From contig DLSM01000003.1 of NCBI GenBank assembly GCA_002500135.1, positions 1-64,000 of the forward strand: a DNA stretch of 64,000 nt. Direction: 5' to 3'. This stretch comes from Christensenella sp. UBA7862. GTDB taxonomy: Bacteria > Bacillota > Clostridia > Christensenellales > UBA1242. The notes beneath the pieces are model-generated. The model was not told the DNA's origin. It did no database searches and saw only the letters and a list, made by a program, of their open reading frames with translations. How positions within the stretch are numbered: position 1 is the stretch's first letter; every line of letters starts with the position of its first letter. A program made the translations under genes and the position numbers. Of this stretch, positions 41,550-51,159 are shown piece after piece.

Positions 41550-41870
41550 TTACATTTTTGCCTCAATGGCGGAGATTATTTGTGCTTTTTGGCGAAGTCC
41601 AACAAGTCTATCCACTTCTTCCCCGTTTTTGAAGATAATCATTGTAGGCACGCTCATAACGCCAAATTGTTTGGCAATGTCCATACCTTCGTCAATGTCA
41701 AGTTTATATATTTTTGCTTTGTCGCCAAGTTCTTCTTGAGTTGTTTCAAGGATAGGTGCAAGCATTTTGCAAGGTCCGCACCAAGTGGCATAAAAATCCA
41801 CCAAAACAAGGCTCTTTGCGTCTTTTATTGTTTTTTCAAAAGTTTCATTGTTCAAATGTTCAAGTTCCAT
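41550..41870 (-). CDS. trxA: Thioredoxin
   Basis: 106-residue dithiol-disulfide oxidoreductase. Active site WCGPC with Cys31 and Cys34 inside FYATWCGPCKMLAPIL, the buried Asp25, and the cis-Pro loop in GVMSVPTMIIF; all hallmarks present and no insertion. GGGAG lies just upstream of the ATG. It has its own promoter and terminator, so it is likely a one-gene unit inserted between hslU and ylxM. No thioredoxin reductase gene is in the window. Confidence 0.96.
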   Translation of the reverse strand: MELEHLNNETFEKTIKDAKSLVLVDFYATWCGPCKMLAPILETTQEELGDKAKIYKLDIDEGMDIAKQFGVMSVPTMIIFKNGEEVDRLVGLRQKAQIISAIEAKM

Positions 41871-41913
41871 TTTCTCTCCCTTTGGTCTTTAAAAGTGTTC
41901 AATTTTCAAAGAA

Positions 41914-41942
41914 ATTCTAGCACTTTACAAAATTTTTGTCAC
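41914..41942 (-). promoter_or_regulatory. trxA promoter
   Basis: GTGACA (41937-41942), 17-nt spacer, TAGAAT (41914-41919), about 40 nt before the trxA ATG. Confidence 0.6.
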
Positions 41943-41955
41943 GCTAATTTGCCTA

Positions 41956-43266
41956 TTACAAGAAATATTTTCTTAAATCATGTTCCTTATCAAAGTTTTC
42001 AAAGGCTTTTTTGACATACTCTTTGTCAATAACCACTTGTTTTGGCTCGCCACCAGCATTAAAACTTACATCTTCAAGCAAAAGTTCCAAAACTGAATGA
42101 AGTCGTCTTGCCCCCAAGTTTTCGCTTGTTTCATTTTCTTCTTCTGTGTATTTTGCAATTTCTTTCAAGGCGTCTGTCTTAAACACAAGGTCAACTCCGT
42201 CAACTTTCAAAAGTTCCTTATATTGAAGTGTCACCGCATTTTTTGGTTCGGTTAAAATTTTGTAAAACTCTTTTGCAGTCAAGTTGTCAAGGTCAACCCT
42301 AATTGGGAAACGCCCTTGAAGTTCTGGAATAAGGTCTTCCACTTTTGAAACATGGAACGCACCCGCTGCGATAAAGAGAATGTAATCGGTCTTGATTATG
42401 CCATATTTTGTGTTGACTGTGCAGCCTTCAACAATTGGAAGAATATCCCTTTGAACTCCCTCTCTGCTAACCTCTGGACCATTGCTTCTGCCCGAACTTC
42501 CTGCAATTTTGTCAATTTCGTCAATAAAGATAATGCCCTCTTGTTCAGCACGTCTAACTGCTTCAGATTTAACTGTTTCAATGTCGATAATTTTGTCACA
42601 TTCTTCTTGATTTAATATTTCTCTTGCTTCACGAATTGTAAGTTTTCTCTTTTTCTTTTTGGTTGGGAAAATCCCGCCCATAAGTTCGCCAAAGTTTATT
42701 TCCATGCCCGCCCCTGGCATCATTTCAAAAGATTTTGGGGCTTCTGCGACGTCCATTTCGATAAACTCATCATCATATTTGCCGTCTTCAATGCCCTTTT
42801 GAATATGAGTTTTTAGGTCATCTTCATTGGCTGTTGCATCAATAGTTGCTTTTTTTATTGGATAAAGATATTCAAAAAGTCGTTTGTTTACATTTGGAGC
42901 AACCTTTTCCACAACTTCATTATATTTTTCGTCTTTTACAAGGCGGAATGATGCTTCAACAAGGTCACGTACCATGCTTTCAACATCTCTGCCCACATAG
43001 CCCACTTCTGTGTATTTTGTGGCTTCAACCTTTATGAAAGGAGCCTTAACAAGTTTTGCAAGACGTCTTGCAATTTCTGTCTTCCCAACGCCAGTTGGAC
43101 CTTTCATAATGATATTTTTTGGTGTAATTTCCTCTTGCATTTGCTTTGTAAGTCTGCTTCTTCTGTATCTGTTTCTAAGTGCAATGGCAACAGCCTTTTT
43201 TGCATTGTCTTGACCTATAATATATTTGTCAAGTTCGGCAACAATTTCTTTTGGTGTATAGTTCAT
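41956..43266 (-). CDS. hslU: HslU (ClpY) unfoldase ATPase
   Basis: AAA+ ring that unfolds substrates and feeds them into HslV. 436 residues, normal length: it begins MNYTPKEIVAELDKYIIGQDNAKKAVAIALRNRYRR, with Walker A GPTGVGKTEIARRLAKL (about 55-71), an intermediate domain with charged helices (about 110-235), Walker B IIFIDEIDKIA, and sensor 2 near ENLGARRLHSVLE. The C-terminus DLRKYFL matches the tail that docks into HslV. Its start abuts the end of hslV. CodY, next to these genes in Bacillus, is absent. Confidence 0.97.
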   Translation of the reverse strand: MNYTPKEIVAELDKYIIGQDNAKKAVAIALRNRYRRSRLTKQMQEEITPKNIIMKGPTGVGKTEIARRLAKLVKAPFIKVEATKYTEVGYVGRDVESMVRDLVEASFRLVKDEKYNEVVEKVAPNVNKRLFEYLYPIKKATIDATANEDDLKTHIQKGIEDGKYDDEFIEMDVAEAPKSFEMMPGAGMEINFGELMGGIFPTKKKKRKLTIREAREILNQEECDKIIDIETVKSEAVRRAEQEGIIFIDEIDKIAGSSGRSNGPEVSREGVQRDILPIVEGCTVNTKYGIIKTDYILFIAAGAFHVSKVEDLIPELQGRFPIRVDLDNLTAKEFYKILTEPKNAVTLQYKELLKVDGVDLVFKTDALKEIAKYTEEENETSENLGARRLHSVLELLLEDVSFNAGGEPKQVVIDKEYVKKAFENFDKEHDLRKYFL

Positions 43267-43803
43267 TTAAACCTCCTCCACAGTTACATGTCCGTTTGTA
43301 AACACACATATATCGCTTGTAATCTTGAGTGCTTTAAGTGCAATTTCTTTGGCACTTAGGTCAGTGTTTTCAATAAGCGCACGAGAGGCTGCAAGAGCAT
43401 AAAACTCGCCACTCCCAATGGCCGCCACCCCATATTCTGGTTCAAAAACATCACCATTTCCAGACACATAAAGCAAGTTGTCTTTATCTGCAACAAGCAT
43501 AAGTGCGTCAAGTTTGCGGACATATTTGTCGTCCCTAAACCCTATTGCAAGTTCCACAGCACTTCGCATAAGATTTCCGCTGAATTTTTGCAAAAGTTCC
43601 TCAAATTTTTGTGACAAACTGAATGCGTCAGACGCACTGCCTGCAAAGCCAATGACGACCTTTCCCCCAAAAATTCTTCTAACCTTTACAGCGTTGTTTT
43701 TGACAATAAACTTTTCGCCAACAGTAACTTGTCCGTCACCGGCTATTGCAGTTTTGCCATTTCTTTTTACAGCCACAATTGTGGTGCTTCTCATTCCTTC
43801 CAT
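43267..43803 (-). CDS. hslV: HslV (ClpQ) peptidase subunit
   Basis: Threonine protease of the bacterial proteasome-like HslUV complex. 178 residues. The conserved start of the mature enzyme, TTIVAVKRNGKTAIAGDGQVT, follows a short propeptide MEGMRS, or MRS if the ATG at 43794 is used. So the nucleophile is the first Thr after cleavage. The GSGEFYALAASRALIE and Gly-rich substrate regions are present. It begins 3 nt after trmFO and is immediately followed by hslU, so subunit synthesis is coupled. Confidence 0.96.
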   Translation of the reverse strand: MEGMRSTTIVAVKRNGKTAIAGDGQVTVGEKFIVKNNAVKVRRIFGGKVVIGFAGSASDAFSLSQKFEELLQKFSGNLMRSAVELAIGFRDDKYVRKLDALMLVADKDNLLYVSGNGDVFEPEYGVAAIGSGEFYALAASRALIENTDLSAKEIALKALKITSDICVFTNGHVTVEEV

Positions 43804-43806
43804 AAT

Positions 43807-45120
43807 TTACTCCTTATCTATAATTTTTACAACATTATCTATTTCTTCAAGTGAACGAGCAACAATCTTTTCTCGCTTTAACTTGTTATCTTTAATCTTT
43901 TCGCCAAGTGGGCTGACAATTCCAAAGTTTGCATTCATTGGTTGAAAATTCTTTTGTGGACAAGTGGTTATAAAGTTTGTAATCGCCCCCATAATTGTAT
44001 TTGACGAAAGAGTTACAAGTGGTTCGTTTTTTAAGTAAAGATAAGCATTTATTCCACTCAGTAACCCACTCATTGTGCTTTCCACATACCCCTCAACCCC
44101 GCTAAGTTGCCCCGCTATAAACAAATCTTCTCTTTTTCTTGTTTGAAATGTGTTTTTCAAAACTTGTGGAGCATTTATGTATGTATTTCGGTGCATAACT
44201 CCATATTTAACAAACTTTGCATTTTCTAGCCCTGGGATAAGTGAAAACACTCGTTTTTGTTCTGGAAAAAGTAAGTTTGTTTGAAAGCCAACAAGATTGT
44301 ATAGCCTTTTATCCTTGTCCTCCGGTCTTAATTGCACAACAGCATAATATTTTTCTCCCGTCATTGGGTTATCCAGACCAATGGGTTTCAATGGTCCAAA
44401 TCTCAGACTATCCTCTCCCCTTTGAGCCATAACTTCAACAGGCATACAACCTTCAAAAATTTCCTTCTTTTCAAAGTTTTTAAGTTCCACTCTCTGTGCA
44501 GAAATAAGTTCTTTATAAAAGTTTAAATATTGCTCTTTGTTCATTGGGCAGTTTATATAATCGCCGTCACCCTTGTCATATCTATCTTTTACATACGCCT
44601 TTGTCATGTCAATGCTATCTCGCTCTACAATAGGGCTTGAAGCGTCATAAAATGACAAGTTGTCTTGCTCCAAAAAGTCCTTTAAATTCTGGCTAAGTTT
44701 TCCCGTTGTAAGTGGCCCCGTTGCGATAATTGTAAGCCCGTTAGGGATACTCTCTATTTCTTCTGTCACAAATTTGATATTTGGCAACTTCTTTATTTCG
44801 CCAGTGACCATTTGCGAAAACTTTTCTCTATCCACAGCCAAAGCATTGCCCGCTGGCACACGACATGCGTTGGCACATCTAAGTATCAAACTATCAAACC
44901 TTTCCATTTCCGCTTTCAGCAGCCCCGAGGCAGTGGAAATATCCATTGATTTAAGGCTGTTTGAGCAGACAATTTCGGCAAGGTTTTTGTTTGAATGAGC
45001 GGGAGTAAATTTGTTTGGTTTTATGTCATAAAGTGTGACGGATACGCCCCTTTTTGCCAGTTGCCAAGCGGCTTCGCACCCAGCAAGCCCCGCTCCCACA
45101 ATATTTACAGCATTATTCAT
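43807..45120 (-). CDS. trmFO: FAD/folate-dependent tRNA (uracil-54) methyltransferase TrmFO
   Basis: Forms m5U54 in tRNA using methylenetetrahydrofolate and FADH2, as in most Firmicutes. The start at 45120 gives MNNAVNIVGAGLAGCEAAWQLAKRGV, with the GxGxxG FAD motif, and overlaps the end of topA by 8 nt with AAGGTG upstream. 437 residues. The AEIVCSNSLKSMDISTASGLLKAEM and GQLSGVEGYVESTMSGLLSG segments are diagnostic and separate it from MnmG (GidA). Confidence 0.95.
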   Translation of the reverse strand: MNNAVNIVGAGLAGCEAAWQLAKRGVSVTLYDIKPNKFTPAHSNKNLAEIVCSNSLKSMDISTASGLLKAEMERFDSLILRCANACRVPAGNALAVDREKFSQMVTGEIKKLPNIKFVTEEIESIPNGLTIIATGPLTTGKLSQNLKDFLEQDNLSFYDASSPIVERDSIDMTKAYVKDRYDKGDGDYINCPMNKEQYLNFYKELISAQRVELKNFEKKEIFEGCMPVEVMAQRGEDSLRFGPLKPIGLDNPMTGEKYYAVVQLRPEDKDKRLYNLVGFQTNLLFPEQKRVFSLIPGLENAKFVKYGVMHRNTYINAPQVLKNTFQTRKREDLFIAGQLSGVEGYVESTMSGLLSGINAYLYLKNEPLVTLSSNTIMGAITNFITTCPQKNFQPMNANFGIVSPLGEKIKDNKLKREKIVARSLEEIDNVVKIIDKE

Positions 45121-47224
45121 TTTCACCTTCATTTGTTTTTTCTGGTTGCTTTGTTTCTTTCTTCTCATAATCGCAAGCCTTGTTTGAGCATTTGTAATAG
45201 TTCATAGTTTTGCTTTCTTTTACAGTTAAGAAACTTTTACACTTTGGGCAAGCGATGTTTGTTGGCTTGTCCCAACTTGCAAATTTGCAATCTGGATAGC
45301 CCACACAGCCATAGAAAATCTTTCCGCCATGAGTTCTCCTTTCCACGACGTCTTTGCCGCATTGTGGACATTTACAAACGGGTGGTTTTGGCTGATTTAG
45401 GCTGACGATATTTTTGCATTTTGGATAATTTGGACAAGCGAGGAATTTTGTATATTTCCCTTCTCTCACCACCATTTTTGCCCCGCATTTACTGCAAACA
45501 ACATCACTAACTTCTGGTGCGACTGACATTCTTTTTGACTCTCTATAAGCAAAAATCAATTCTTGCTCAAAGCCTGCGTAGAATTTGGAAATGACATTTT
45601 GCCATGACTCTTCGCCGTCTGCAATTCTATCGAGATCATTTTCCATTTCGGCAGTAAAGGACACATTCATAATATCAGCAAAGTATTTTTCCAAAAACTC
45701 AGTAACAGTTGTCCCAAGTTCAGATGGTTTCAAATACTTCCCGTCTTTAACCATGTAAGTTCTGTTAAGAAGTGTCATAACAGTTGGAGCATAGGTTGCT
45801 GGTCTGCCGATGCCCTTTTCTTCCATTGTCTTAATAAGACTTGCTTCTGTAAATCTTACTGGTGGTTTTGTAAACTTTTGCTCTTTTGTAATCTTATCTA
45901 CATTTAGTTTATCTTTTTCGTTAAGTTTTGGAAGTTTGCTTTCGCCCGAATCGTCTTCTTGTTCCTCAAAAACCTTATATGCCCTAGTCCACCCTGCAAA
46001 AATTGGCGTTCTTCCCGTAGCCTTAAAACCCAAAGCGCCAGCAGAAATTCCGACTGATTGAGAATCATATGTTGCTGGGGTCATTTGACTTGCGACAAAA
46101 CGTTCATAAATAAGTTTGTATAGTTTGTAGTTGTCGGCAGACATATAGGACTTCACAGTCTCTGGCGTTCTATCTAGGCTGATTGGTCTTATTGCTTCGT
46201 GAGCGTCTTGAGCGTTCTTTTTTGCTTTAAAGACATTGTAAGTTTTTGGTGCATAATCTTCGCCATAATGCGATACGATGTATTCTTTTGCTTTTGCTTG
46301 TGCTTCTGGAGAAACACGAGTGGAGTCTGTTCTTATATAAGTTATAAGAGCGGTCTTTCCTTCTGAGCCAAGTTCCACTCCTTCATACAATGCTTGGGCA
46401 CTTTTTGTTGTTTGTGAAATACTCATGCCAATTTTGTTAAGCGCATCTTGTTGCATTGTACTTGTTATAAATGGAGGTGGTGGCGTTGACTTTGTAACAC
46501 TTCTCTTAATTTCTTCCACAATAAATTGTTGCTCTGCAAGATATTTAACAACATTTTCCGCTTGTTCAGCGTTGTCTGGAACAAATTTTTTCCCAAGTTT
46601 TGTGGCAAGGCTTGCCTTAAACTTTGTGCCGTCCTTTTCAAGAAAAGCACAAATTGGCCAATATTCTTGTGGCTTGAAATTTACAATTTCTTTTTCTCTA
46701 TCCACAATCAGTTTCAGTGCCACACTTTGCACACGTCCAGCACTAAGGTTTGGCTTTATTTTTTTGCAAATAATTGGCGAAACCTTGTAGCCCACCAATC
46801 TATCTAGGACACGTCTTCCTTGTTGAGCATGCACCAAATCCATGTTTATTTTTCGTGGGTTTTGCACAGCCTTATTTACAACAGACTTTGAAATTTCGTT
46901 AAATTCAATTCTGCATGGTTCGCTTTCTGGGATATTTAAAATGTGTTGAATGTGCCAAGAAATAGCCTCTCCTTCTCTATCAGGGTCGGTTGCCAAAAGC
47001 ACACAATCTGCTTTTGCTGCTTTGCTTTTCAGTTCTTTTATAATTGTTTCTTTGCCTGGCATAATTTCATATTGTGGCTCAAAATTCTTGGAAACATCAA
47101 CGCCAAGTGTTTTTTCTGGCAAATCACGCACGTGACCTTTTGTGGCAACAACGTCATAGCCTTCGCCAAGATATTTTTTAAGAGTTTCTCTCTTTCCTGG
47201 ACCTTCAATAATAACTAACTTCAT
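45113..47224 (-). CDS. topA: DNA topoisomerase I
   Basis: Type IA enzyme that relaxes negative supercoils. 703 residues: Toprim domain (KLVIIEGPGKRETLKKYLG ... LLATDPDREGEAISWHI). The catalytic Tyr lies in ALITYIRTDSTRVS near residue 310, with the following MEEKGIGRPATYAPTVMTLL gate region. The C-terminus has three zinc ribbons, with Cys groups around CSKCGAKM, CKCPQCGKDV and CPKCKSFL. It follows dprA by 42 nt and overlaps trmFO. Confidence 0.97.
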   Translation of the reverse strand: MKLVIIEGPGKRETLKKYLGEGYDVVATKGHVRDLPEKTLGVDVSKNFEPQYEIMPGKETIIKELKSKAAKADCVLLATDPDREGEAISWHIQHILNIPESEPCRIEFNEISKSVVNKAVQNPRKINMDLVHAQQGRRVLDRLVGYKVSPIICKKIKPNLSAGRVQSVALKLIVDREKEIVNFKPQEYWPICAFLEKDGTKFKASLATKLGKKFVPDNAEQAENVVKYLAEQQFIVEEIKRSVTKSTPPPPFITSTMQQDALNKIGMSISQTTKSAQALYEGVELGSEGKTALITYIRTDSTRVSPEAQAKAKEYIVSHYGEDYAPKTYNVFKAKKNAQDAHEAIRPISLDRTPETVKSYMSADNYKLYKLIYERFVASQMTPATYDSQSVGISAGALGFKATGRTPIFAGWTRAYKVFEEQEDDSGESKLPKLNEKDKLNVDKITKEQKFTKPPVRFTEASLIKTMEEKGIGRPATYAPTVMTLLNRTYMVKDGKYLKPSELGTTVTEFLEKYFADIMNVSFTAEMENDLDRIADGEESWQNVISKFYAGFEQELIFAYRESKRMSVAPEVSDVVCSKCGAKMVVREGKYTKFLACPNYPKCKNIVSLNQPKPPVCKCPQCGKDVVERRTHGGKIFYGCVGYPDCKFASWDKPTNIACPKCKSFLTVKESKTMNYYKCSNKACDYEKKETKQPEKTNEGENE

Positions 47225-47266
47225 TTAAACCTTCTTTAATTATCATTTTGTTTTGCAACTTGCCTA

Positions 47267-48361
47267 TTATTTTAAGAAATACACATTGCCCGCAAGTTTT
47301 TTTATTATTCCACGAATTGTCAGCATTGTCAACAAACTGTTAAGCCTTTTTGTTTCAATGTGCGACAAATCGACAAGTTCTTGAAAAGTCTTTTCGCCCA
47401 AACGCAAAAGTTCAATCACCACTTGCTCATCCATAGACACATTTTCGCAAGTCTTATCTTTTGTCACATCACGCAACTTTCTATCGCCAATTATGTCCCT
47501 TATGTCGCAAACAGCCTTTGCTTGTCCGTTTGAAATCATTCTGTTTGTGCCAACACTTGCAATACTAAACACACTGCCTGGCACGGCAAAAACATCTTTG
47601 CCATAGTCAAGTGCGTAATTCTTGGTGTGCAGCGCTCCAGATTTCTCGCCCGCTTCAACCACCAAAATTCCACTGCTTAGTCCTGCAATAATTCTATTTC
47701 TTATCGGGAACATATATGCTTCTGACCTTCTTAATGGTCTTGTTTCAGAAAGCACAAGTCCGCCAGACTCAACAATTTTCTTTGCAAGGTCTGTGTTTGT
47801 TGCTGGATAAATTTCATCAATTCCGCCCGCCAAAACTGCTATAGTTTGACCATGATAGTTAAGTGCATTTTGATGAGCGTAAGTGTCAACACCGCTTGCC
47901 AAGCCACTTACAATAACATATCCCGCATCAACAAGCCCATGACAAAACTTTTCCGTTGCCATTTTGCCATAACTTGTTATGTGCCTTGTGCCAACAATGC
48001 CAAAGCAATCGTCTTTCATAAGTTTTGGATTGCCCTTGTAGTAGATGACAAATGGTGGGGTGTCAATATTTCTCAAAGACTTTGGATAGTCAATGCTTTC
48101 TATTGTAATTGCCGAAATTCCAAGTGAATTTAGTTTTTCAATAACTTTATCCGCAAACTTTTCTCCCACTTCTCTATACAAAATTTGACTTTCCTCTGGT
48201 GACAAAATCTTCTCTATTTTATCCTTAATTCTCACCACCACTTCCCAGTCCAAAAAGTCGCCTGCGTTTGCAACAAGTTTTAATAGTTTCCCCTTTTTGG
48301 AATATGTGGCAAAGTCAAAGTTATCCAGCCACAATATCGCTTTCTCGTTTCTATCCATCAT
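47267..48361 (-). CDS. dprA: DNA-processing protein DprA (Smf)
   Basis: Loads RecA on incoming single-stranded DNA in natural transformation. 364 residues: an N-terminal SAM-like helical region, a Rossmann-like core with FGIVGTRHITSYG (about 119-131) and the diagnostic VSGLASGVDTYAHQNAL and AVLAGGIDEIYPATN, and a C-terminal winged-helix (DLSHIETKRLNSLLTMLTIRGII). Start MM at 48361; the second ATG is equally possible. Competence machinery is not otherwise present here. Confidence 0.95.
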   Translation of the reverse strand: MMDRNEKAILWLDNFDFATYSKKGKLLKLVANAGDFLDWEVVVRIKDKIEKILSPEESQILYREVGEKFADKVIEKLNSLGISAITIESIDYPKSLRNIDTPPFVIYYKGNPKLMKDDCFGIVGTRHITSYGKMATEKFCHGLVDAGYVIVSGLASGVDTYAHQNALNYHGQTIAVLAGGIDEIYPATNTDLAKKIVESGGLVLSETRPLRRSEAYMFPIRNRIIAGLSSGILVVEAGEKSGALHTKNYALDYGKDVFAVPGSVFSIASVGTNRMISNGQAKAVCDIRDIIGDRKLRDVTKDKTCENVSMDEQVVIELLRLGEKTFQELVDLSHIETKRLNSLLTMLTIRGIIKKLAGNVYFLK

Positions 48362-48511
48362 CTTTCCTTCAATTTCTAAATCTAATCTCTGTATAATCTT
48401 TTTTAAAAATAATAAATCTATCTATTAAATCTATATAAACTTCATTATTTTTGCTAAATTTTTATCAATTTTTGGCACATTTTGCTATATTTTTGGCACT
48501 TTTTTAACAAA

Positions 48512-50050
48512 TTAAGTCCAATATTTTTCGTCAAGGCTCCTATAATTTATGGCTTCCACCAAGTGGTCTGTTTGGATATTCTCACTGCCGTCAAGGTCGG
48601 CAATGGTTCTTGCCACTTTTAAAATTCTGTTATAAGCCCTTGCTGTAAGTTTTAAACTTTCAAACGCTTGCTCAAGGAGCATATTGCACTCGTCATCCAG
48701 TTTGCAATATTTTTTTATCATTTCTGGTCGCATTTTGCTATTGCTAAAGACGCCAGTGCCAGCAAATCTTTCCAGTTGAATTTTTCTTGCTCTATCCACT
48801 CGTTCCTTTATATTTTTGGAACATTCCTCATTTGAAACAGTGCTTATGTCGCCATATGTAACACCGTCAACTTCAATATACATATCAATTCTGTCCATCA
48901 AAGGACCGCTTAATTTGCCAAGATATTTATGAATTTGCGAAGGCGAACATTTGCAAGGTTTGGTTGTTGAGCCGTAATTGCCGCATGGGCATGGGTTCAT
49001 ACTTGCAATAAGCACAAAGTTTGCAGGATATTCCACCGATTGCATATTTCTTGAAACGGTTATAACGCCGTCTTCAAGAGGTTGTCTTAGGGCTTCTATT
49101 GTGTGTCTTGGATATTCTGGCATTTCGTCAAGGAACAAAACCCCGTTGTGTGCAAGGCTTATTTCCCCTGGTTTTGCCTTTGCCCCGCCGCCAGTTAAAG
49201 CGACTGTTGTTGCCGTGTGGTGAGGCGACCTAAATGGTCTTTCGGTCAAAATTCCCGTTTTGCTGTCAAGAGTTCCCGCAACGCTGTGAATTTTTGTAAC
49301 TTCCAGTGCTTCTTCAAAGGACATATCTGGAAGAATACTTGGGAACGCCTTTGCGAGCATTGTTTTGCCACTTCCTGGTGGTCCAATTAGAATGACATTA
49401 TGACCGCCCGCTGCTGAGATTTCAAGCGCACGCTTTGCACTTGCTTGCCCTTTAATTAGGGCAAAATCGCCTATTGCCTTTGCTTGTTGTTTTACAAGTT
49501 CATAACTCACATTTTCAACAGGAGCAATTTGCCTTGCACCGCTTAGAAATTCAACGACCTCTTTAAGATTGTGAACAGGATAAACTTCCACCCCTTCAAT
49601 AAAGCCCGCTTCCGCCTTGTTTCCATATGGAATGACAATTTTCTTTATGCCCAAGTTTCTTGCGGTTATCAAAATTGGAAGCACACCTTTAATTTTTCTT
49701 AGACTTCCGTCCAGTGACAATTCACCAATAAAAGACAACTCGTCAAGCACTTCTTTTGCCACTTCAACTTGATTTGTCGCACGCAAAATGCCAACGGAAA
49801 TTGGGAGGTCATAAAGTGAGCCTTCTTTTTTTGTGTCCGCTGGGGCAAGATTTATTGTCACTTTTTCAATAGGGCTTCTGAAGCCTTGATTTTTAATTGC
49901 TGAGATAACCCTTTCCTTGCTTTCCCTAATTGAAGTGTCGGCAAGTCCAACGACATCAATGCCAGGAAGTCCACGAGAAATATCCGTTTCCACCTTTACA
50001 AGATAGCCGTTAAGTCCAACAAGTCCAAATGAATTTATAATTGATAGCAT
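48512..50050 (-). CDS. comM: YifB/ComM family Mg-chelatase-like AAA+ ATPase
   Basis: 512 residues. ComM is a hexameric helicase that promotes branch migration during natural transformation. The N-terminal Lon-like domain is of the ChlI type (GLPGIDVVGLADTSIRESKERV), the Walker A GPPGSGKTMLAKAFPSIL is at 223-240, Walker B is in VLFLDEMPEYPRHTIEALRQP, and the C-terminal Mg-chelatase lid follows with a Cys-rich NPCPCGNYG segment. It lies upstream of dprA on the same strand, 150 nt apart. Confidence 0.93.
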   Translation of the reverse strand: MLSIINSFGLVGLNGYLVKVETDISRGLPGIDVVGLADTSIRESKERVISAIKNQGFRSPIEKVTINLAPADTKKEGSLYDLPISVGILRATNQVEVAKEVLDELSFIGELSLDGSLRKIKGVLPILITARNLGIKKIVIPYGNKAEAGFIEGVEVYPVHNLKEVVEFLSGARQIAPVENVSYELVKQQAKAIGDFALIKGQASAKRALEISAAGGHNVILIGPPGSGKTMLAKAFPSILPDMSFEEALEVTKIHSVAGTLDSKTGILTERPFRSPHHTATTVALTGGGAKAKPGEISLAHNGVLFLDEMPEYPRHTIEALRQPLEDGVITVSRNMQSVEYPANFVLIASMNPCPCGNYGSTTKPCKCSPSQIHKYLGKLSGPLMDRIDMYIEVDGVTYGDISTVSNEECSKNIKERVDRARKIQLERFAGTGVFSNSKMRPEMIKKYCKLDDECNMLLEQAFESLKLTARAYNRILKVARTIADLDGSENIQTDHLVEAINYRSLDEKYWT

Positions 50051-50171
50051 AATTCACCAACCTTAAAAATCTAAACTTTAGTATATAATAAATGTCAAAT
50101 TTGACCAAATGATTTACGCAATAACTGCCAAAATTTTTAAAAATCGTTCAAAATGTGACTTATGTTGTCAC

Positions 50172-50200
50172 AAAAAAAGTGAATGGCATCACTCCAAAAT
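50172..50200 (-). terminator. Candidate terminator at the end of ftsY
   Basis: AGTGA/TCACT 5-bp stem with loop TGCCAT followed by T7 on the minus strand; the first arm overlaps the ftsY stop codon. A second short inverted repeat (GTGAC/GTCAC) follows at 50154-50170. Confidence 0.55.
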
Positions 50201-51088
50201 GCCATCCACAAATGAAGTTGGGTCAAAAATTTCAAGGTCGTCAATTCCCTCCCCAACGCCAACAAAATACACTGGAACTTTTATTTCTTCTTGAATTGGG
50301 AAAACAATTCCGCCACGGCTTGTGCCGTCAAGTTTTGTAAGAACTATGCCGTCAATGCCAACTGCGTCTTTGAATGCTTGAACTTGGACAAGAGAGTTTT
50401 GACCAATGGTTGCGTCAAGAACAATAAAGTTAAGTTTCATTGCATCTGGGAATTCTCTATTCTCAATTCTTGAAATCTTTTTAAGTTCTTCCATAAGGTT
50501 GACTTTTGTATGAAGTCTGCCCGCTGTGTCAACAATAAGAACATCTGTCTTTTTTGCCTTTGCACTTGCAATGCCGTCATAGACAACGGCAGAAGGGTCT
50601 GCCCCTTCACTGTGCTTAATAATCTTAACACCGGCTCTGTTAGACCATTCGTTAAGTTGTTCGGCAGCGGCGGCTCTGAAAGTATCTCCCGCCACAAGCG
50701 ATACACTCTTGCCTTGTTTTTTAAAGAAATTGGCAAGTTTTCCTATGGTTGTAGTTTTTCCAACGCCATTTACGCCAACAATAGTTATTATAAGTGGATA
50801 TTCAAACTTCTGTGGCTGCGTTTCAAGCAAAATTTCTTTCAGAATTGCCTTAAGTTCCACCCTTGCTTGCTCTTGTTTTACAATATGCTTTTCTCGAAGT
50901 CTATTTTTGAGCGAAGAAATAATTTTTTCTGTTGTTTCCACACCCATATCTGAACTTACAAGTGCAAACTCCAGTTCGTCATAAAAATCTGCGTTTATAT
51001 CGCCACCACGAAAAACACTGTTGAGTTTGGTGATAAGAGCGTCTTTTGTCTTTTTAAGTCCGTTTTTAATTTTGGAGAAAAATCCCAT
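50189..51088 (-). CDS. ftsY: SRP receptor FtsY
   Basis: GTPase that docks Ffh-bound ribosomes at the membrane. 299 residues, a short form: the long acidic A domain of E. coli is missing and the N domain begins at once (MGFFSKIKNGLKKTKDAL). G1 is GVNGVGKTTTIGKLAN (105-120), with VDTAGRLHTKVNLMEELKK and TKLDGTSRGG later. It follows smc by 71 nt in the conserved rnc-smc-ftsY order. Confidence 0.97.
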   Translation of the reverse strand: MGFFSKIKNGLKKTKDALITKLNSVFRGGDINADFYDELEFALVSSDMGVETTEKIISSLKNRLREKHIVKQEQARVELKAILKEILLETQPQKFEYPLIITIVGVNGVGKTTTIGKLANFFKKQGKSVSLVAGDTFRAAAAEQLNEWSNRAGVKIIKHSEGADPSAVVYDGIASAKAKKTDVLIVDTAGRLHTKVNLMEELKKISRIENREFPDAMKLNFIVLDATIGQNSLVQVQAFKDAVGIDGIVLTKLDGTSRGGIVFPIQEEIKVPVYFVGVGEGIDDLEIFDPTSFVDGILE

Positions 51089-51159
51089 GTTATGCTTGTC
51101 CTTTTTTGTCGAATTTTGTCATTTTGGCTAAAATGCAAGAGGAAAAGTCCCCTTGCACA

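Noticed and set aside
41289..42014. A 241-codon plus-strand open frame across ylxM, the cloverleaf and trxA
   Set aside because: It is antisense to real genes, has low-complexity Phe/Cys-rich content, and crosses a terminator and a repeat; no domain is visible.
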